From: Arion vulgaris
Lineage: Eukaryota; Mollusca; Gastropoda; Stylommatophora; Arionidae
DNA: 64,000 nucleotides
Assembly (NCBI GenBank): GCA_020796225.1
Contig: CM036755.1
Location: forward strand, 9,738,994 to 9,802,993
Direction of reading: 5' to 3'
The translations under genes and the position numbers were made by a program. Below, one piece after another: positions 62,735 through 64,000 of this stretch (position 1 is its first letter; each line of letters opens with the position of its first letter). The notes beneath the pieces were generated by a model, which saw nothing but the letters and a program-made list of their open reading frames with translations, was not told the origin of the DNA and ran no database searches.

Positions 62735-63560
62735 CTAGGGCATACGAGAAGAATGGACAATAACGGAATACCACAGCAAGTGTTGTTCTGTGAACTTTGA
62801 AAGGAAGAAGCACCAAGGCAGACCGCTGCTCAGATATAAAGATGTCTGTAAGGACAATGAAGAACTTTTCTATCTGTTCGAACAAATGGGGAAAAAATAA
62901 GTTGATGACCAAGTAATGTGGGAAAACAATATTACACAAAAGTGCAGCATCTTTTCAAAGAGTGTGAGTAGAAAGCTAGGAGAGGCAATCGAAAACCCTG
63001 AAGGTGTCATAGTAAAACACTTGCATCTGACAATCTGTAAAAACGAGAAAGGTAATATATATATATGCAGTTTCTATTTATTTTGCCTACTCAAGACACG
63101 AGAGGCGACTTAACATCTTTCACCTTCGATGTCTCCGCAAAATTATGAACATCAGGTGATACGACAAGATACTCTGAAGTACGTCAACATGTAAACCTGC
63201 CTTCCATCATGGACGACTAAGATGGTTGGGGCATGTGAGAAGAATGGAAACTTGTTACATACCTAAATAAATATTGTTCTGTAAACTTTCGGAGTGGAAA
63301 AGACAACAGGGCAGACTACAGCTCAGATATAAAGATGTCTGCAAGTCCTCACTGAAGAACTTTTCTATAGTTCCCACCACATTGGAAAAACTAGCTGATG
63401 ACAGAGCTTTGTGGAAAGCGATATTGCGCAAGGGTACAGAGTCTTTTGAGACGAGACTTATGTATAAGCTGAACGACAAGAGAGAAAAGCGAAAACTCAG
63501 AAGTTATCACAGTAAAACACTTGTCAATTGACCATCTGTAAAGATGGAAAAGGCAACATA
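62735..63560 (+). mobile_element. LINE ORF2 3' ends, two tandem relics
   Basis: First: LGHTRRMDNNGIPQQVLFCE, QTAAQI. Second (63085-63560): FCKLSEWKRQQGRLQLRYKD, VCKSSLKNFSIVPTTLEKLA, DDRALWKAILRKGTESFETR, LNDKREKRKLR. The same tail twice, consistent with two insertions or a duplication. It borders the minus-strand ORF. Confidence 0.82.
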
Positions 63561-63564
63561 AAAT

Positions 63565-63999
63565 TCAATATAAAACCTCGCCTTCAGAACTAAATACTCC
63601 TTCCAATGCTTTGATTTTGTTCCTTTCTGAATTATCTCTGGTAACCATATCCAGTTGTAAAATGGCATTAGCAACCTCCTCATCACTAACATCATCATCA
63701 TTATTACTGTTACCGTCAACACTGTTTGTGTGGTTGCTGATAGTACGGAATACATATTCTTTGTTAAGTTGTCTTTCTGCTGGCCAAATATGGTTGCTAC
63801 TTATGTTGTTAGTTCTTGCGGTGCTTGTTGTATGTTCTTTAGATCTGTGAGACTTAACAACTGCTAGATTTGATCGAGGAACCAATAGTTCACTACCGAT
63901 AGTCTTAGACTCACTAGATTCAGGCGAATTTTTGAAATTGTTCCAGTTTTGACTTCTTGCCGAGCTAGAGAAGTTGGAACTCTCGTGTTCTGATTTTGA
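63565..63999 (-). CDS. Partial unknown protein, C-terminal or internal exon
   Basis: Open from the window edge for 144 codons to TGA/TAA-type stop at 63565-63567. Composition is Ser/Asn/Glu-rich and non-repetitive: SKSEHESSNFSSSARSQNWN, ESKTIGSELLVPRSNLAVV, AERQLNKEYVFRTISNHTNS, NNDDDVSDEEVANAILQLDM, NKIKALEGVFSSEGEV. This is unlike the LINE relics around it and has no internal stop, so it looks like a host exon, largely disordered with one helical segment (SDEEVANAILQL). A donor-like GCGAG|GTTTTA lies near the end, so the true exon could finish about 63585. I do not recognise the family. Confidence 0.5.
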   Translation of the reverse strand, partial: SKSEHESSNFSSSARSQNWNNFKNSPESSESKTIGSELLVPRSNLAVVKSHRSKEHTTSTARTNNISSNHIWPAERQLNKEYVFRTISNHTNSVDGNSNNDDDVSDEEVANAILQLDMVTRDNSERNKIKALEGVFSSEGEVLY

Positions 64000-64000
64000 A

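Overview
The window is animal (metazoan) nuclear DNA, most likely from a lophotrochozoan and possibly a gastropod mollusc. The evidence is one spliced animal gene with canonical GT/AG introns, sitting in a dense field of decayed LINE tails, tRNA-headed SINEs, short inverted-repeat (TIR) elements and minisatellites. The LINE RNase H and C-terminal fragments (for example [15 protein letters not shown]) look like those I associate with mollusc genomes. The phylum is inference; that this is a eukaryotic repeat-rich locus is seen directly.

The backbone is a plus-strand gene of the CBFA2T / MTG / ETO / Nervy transcriptional corepressor family, spread over about 33 kb. I found nine exons: 17991-18131, 24924-25150, 35302-35391, 38589-38770, 40903-41165, 44087-44154, 48302-48515, 49887-50077 and 50778-51032. 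All eight splice junctions keep phase, and from the ATG at 18008 they give 538 codons (537 residues plus stop). The product carries NHR1/TAFH (exons 2-4), NHR2 (exons 6-7), NHR3 (exons 7-8) and the NHR4 MYND zinc finger with all eight metal ligands (exon 9). No single long ORF reveals the gene. Poly(A) signals follow at 51385 and 51398.

Layout. 1-17990: upstream flank (or upstream introns) made of SINEs, LINE tails, a Tc1/mariner relic with TIRs (7541-8624), a 60-bp minisatellite (9816-10955), a purine tract and a hAT-like short element. 17991-51420: the CBFA2T gene. Its introns hold most of the tandem DNA, including a 6.4-kb array in intron 2 and a 2.2-kb AT-rich array in intron 3. 51420-63560: SINE, LINE, MITE and minisatellite mosaic. 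63565-63999: the end of an unrecognised minus-strand reading frame that runs off the window.

Tandem arrays cover roughly 20 kb. Several are visibly born from transposable elements. The array in intron 4 is an expanded internal segment of a TTAA-ended element, of which an unexpanded copy lies 3 kb away in intron 5. The array at 46585-47345 repeats the terminus of an interspersed family. The array at 55170-55612 repeats a 17-codon block of a LINE reverse-transcriptase tail. The array at 22214-23435 grew between or within LINE tails. The intron 4 event also involves a second, decayed copy of the exon 5 splice acceptor. I found no evidence of a multi-gene system; the noteworthy content is this hidden regulatory gene and the TE-to-minisatellite transitions in and around it.
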